From Pseudomonas sp. C2B4 (GTDB taxonomy: Bacteria > Pseudomonadota > Gammaproteobacteria > Pseudomonadales > Pseudomonadaceae): 64,000 nucleotides of DNA. The notes under the pieces were generated by a model. The model ran no database searches, was not told where the DNA came from, and saw only the letters and a list, made by a program, of their open reading frames with translations. Location of the stretch: the NCBI RefSeq assembly GCF_013359695.1, contig NZ_JABFMU010000011.1, forward strand, positions 1 to 64,000, read 5' to 3'. The position numbers were made by a program, and so were the translations under genes. This document shows, one piece after another, positions 62,735-64,000 of the stretch; within the stretch, counting starts at the first letter, position 1; each line of letters begins with the position of its first letter.

Positions 62735-62880
62735 TGTTATGCTCTCTCGGGTAGACACGTGGGTGGGTTTTGCAACTTCGACCGCACACGACCGGTCTGG
62801 CGATCATCGCCAGGTCGGTGGTGTGAATGATCAAAAGGGATAACGGTGCGAATACGGGGCTTCCTTGCCCCGGTCGCCAA

Positions 62881-63849
62881 TCAGAGCGTGGCGTCGATTT
62901 TTTTCGCCGCGTCTTCGCTGACCCAGGCGTGCCACACCTGCGGGTGTTCCTTGAGGAACATCCTGGCCAGTTTGGGCGATTCGATGCGTTCGCTGGTCAT
63001 CCTTGCCAGGTTCTGGTTCAGCAGTTCGATGGGAATGTTGACCTTCTCCAGGACCGCGACCAGCTCGGGTGCCTGTTCATGAAAGACACTGGAGAGTCCG
63101 ACCATGGTGACGACGTTCTTGTCGACACCGGCCTTTTCTTCCAGTCTTATCGCATCGATCTGTCCCATCAGCGGCGTCGGTGACCAGTAGTAGAAAAGCA
63201 CCGGTTCACCGCGTTTGTAGCTGGACAGGACCGCCGCATCCAATGCCGCACCGGTGCCTGGGCGGAAATTGGTGAAGGTGTTTTCAAGACCATACTCTTT
63301 CAACATCTCGGTATTGTCCTGCTCACAAATCCATCCCGCAGGACAGTTGTAGAAGCGGCCCTTGGATGGCTCCTCCGAATCCTTGAAAACGCCCGGGTAT
63401 TGGCTCAGGTCGGCGACTGTCCGAAGGTCGGGGGCCTGCGCGGGCCGTTTGCGCCTGGCGTCCCCCTCGACGACATAGCGCGGCACGTACCAGCCCTGGG
63501 TGGCGCCAATGATCGGCGCCCCCACGCCGACGACCTTCCCGGCCGCCGCGGCTTTTTTCCAGACTTCGCTGCGCTCCATCCACTCTTCCGCGAACACCTG
63601 AATGTCGTTGGCGGCCAGGGCAGTTTCAAGAATGATGGTATTGCCGACCAACTGGTCTGTTGAGCAGCCGTAGCCCTCCTTGAGCACGATCATCATGATG
63701 TCGGTGAGGAGCATTCCGCTCTCCCAATTCAAACCGGCAAACTTCACCGACTTGCCCGAATCACACCACCCTGATGCCTGGCTCGAAGCACTGCCAACGA
63801 GCAAACCAAGGGCGAGTAACGAGGCCAGCCAATTCTTTCTGTTGTTCAT
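62881..63849 (-). CDS. Betaine-type ABC substrate-binding protein (OpuAC family), orphan
   Basis: 322 residues with a signal peptide ending at ASSQAS. WESGMLLTDIMMIVLKEGYGCSTDQLVG, EEWMERSEVWKKA and LFYYWSPTPLMG are OpuAC/ProX-like with aromatic cage residues. The protein has five or so Cys, of which two pairs could form disulfides. No transporter genes follow within the window; they may lie elsewhere, as with the orphan CbcX- and CaiX-type proteins of pseudomonads. Confidence 0.9.
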   Translation of the reverse strand: MNNRKNWLASLLALGLLVGSASSQASGWCDSGKSVKFAGLNWESGMLLTDIMMIVLKEGYGCSTDQLVGNTIILETALAANDIQVFAEEWMERSEVWKKAAAAGKVVGVGAPIIGATQGWYVPRYVVEGDARRKRPAQAPDLRTVADLSQYPGVFKDSEEPSKGRFYNCPAGWICEQDNTEMLKEYGLENTFTNFRPGTGAALDAAVLSSYKRGEPVLFYYWSPTPLMGQIDAIRLEEKAGVDKNVVTMVGLSSVFHEQAPELVAVLEKVNIPIELLNQNLARMTSERIESPKLARMFLKEHPQVWHAWVSEDAAKKIDATL

Positions 63850-63944
63850 GATCAGACGCTCCGAAATTATTATTGGGGGCAGCGAACTGGTGCGTGCGAC
63901 ACGCGAGGGAGTCCATCAAGTGTTTTTATTGTGAGTGCGAACGT

Positions 63945-64000
63945 TCAAGCCTGCGGGTCAGCCGACGTGCGTCCGTAGAACAGTTTTCGGGCGTAGTCGC
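63945..64000 (-). CDS. Possible C-terminus of a gene running off the window
   Basis: On the minus strand an open frame enters from the right edge and ends in TGA at 63945-63947, coding DYARKLFYGRTSADPQA. Only 17 residues are visible; no family can be named, and chance is not excluded. Confidence 0.3.
   Translation of the reverse strand, partial: DYARKLFYGRTSADPQA

Overview
The window looks like chromosome of a Pseudomonas of the P. fluorescens group. The evidence is high-GC coding sequence, typical fluorescent-pseudomonad gene families, and about twenty intergenic REP doublets (REPINs) built on GGGAGCGAGCCTGCTCGCGA-type arms. There is no rRNA, prophage, transposase or CRISPR. One tRNA gene, tRNA-Gln(TTG), is present. 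Species assignment is inference.

Layout. 0.4-4.1 kb: glucarate uptake and dehydration (MFS transporter and gudD) with a divergent LysR regulator and a clear LysR-type operator. 4.3-8.6 kb: a one-polypeptide assimilatory nitrate reductase fused to a CysJ-like NADPH flavoprotein. It is preceded by a sigma-54 promoter and a leader that reads as an ANTAR (NasT-type) antitermination element. 8.8-11.1 kb: a secreted His-containing helical protein, a four-Cys HTH regulator and a secreted CAP-domain protein. 11.4-17.5 kb: a catabolic operon (GntR, FAD amine oxidoreductase, MFS transporter, DHDPS/NAL-type lyase, aldehyde dehydrogenase). 17.7-23.9 kb: a GlxA-type AraC regulator, a betaine-type ABC importer and a second, paralogous GntR. 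24.3-29.0 kb: LeuC/LeuD paralogues, a LysR regulator and a 2-hydroxycarboxylate transporter.

29-38 kb: a TPR/winged-helix regulator with a beta-propeller protein; a MarR regulator with a C-terminal Cys cluster, divergent from an exported protein, a DUF2024 protein and the Rho-binding antiterminator Rof; an SDR/LysR pair; a tandem ohr duplication plus ohrR sharing one operator type; and an orphan polyamine-binding protein. 38.4-40.5 kb: tRNA-Gln and an amidase.

40.6-51.3 kb: a phenol module. It comprises an outer-membrane channel of the phenol-pathway family, phenol hydroxylase dmpKLMNOP, its DmpR-type regulator, catA (catechol 1,2-dioxygenase) and an OprD-type porin. Both dmpK and catA have near-consensus sigma-54 promoters, and both have a pair of matching UAS-like boxes. 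The catA pair lies over the dmpR stop codon and inside the dmpR terminator. This suggests one regulator commands phenol hydroxylation and ortho ring cleavage together.

51.9-64 kb: GST, a small hydrophobic protein, a reverse transsulfuration pair (cystathionine beta-synthase and gamma-lyase), a SulP transporter with a GFA protein, an SDR/LysR pair, a LysR/YghU pair, a VOC protein, and an orphan betaine-type binding protein at the right edge.

Start codons were chosen by eye from ribosome-binding sites. Functions rest on motif recognition without database searches.
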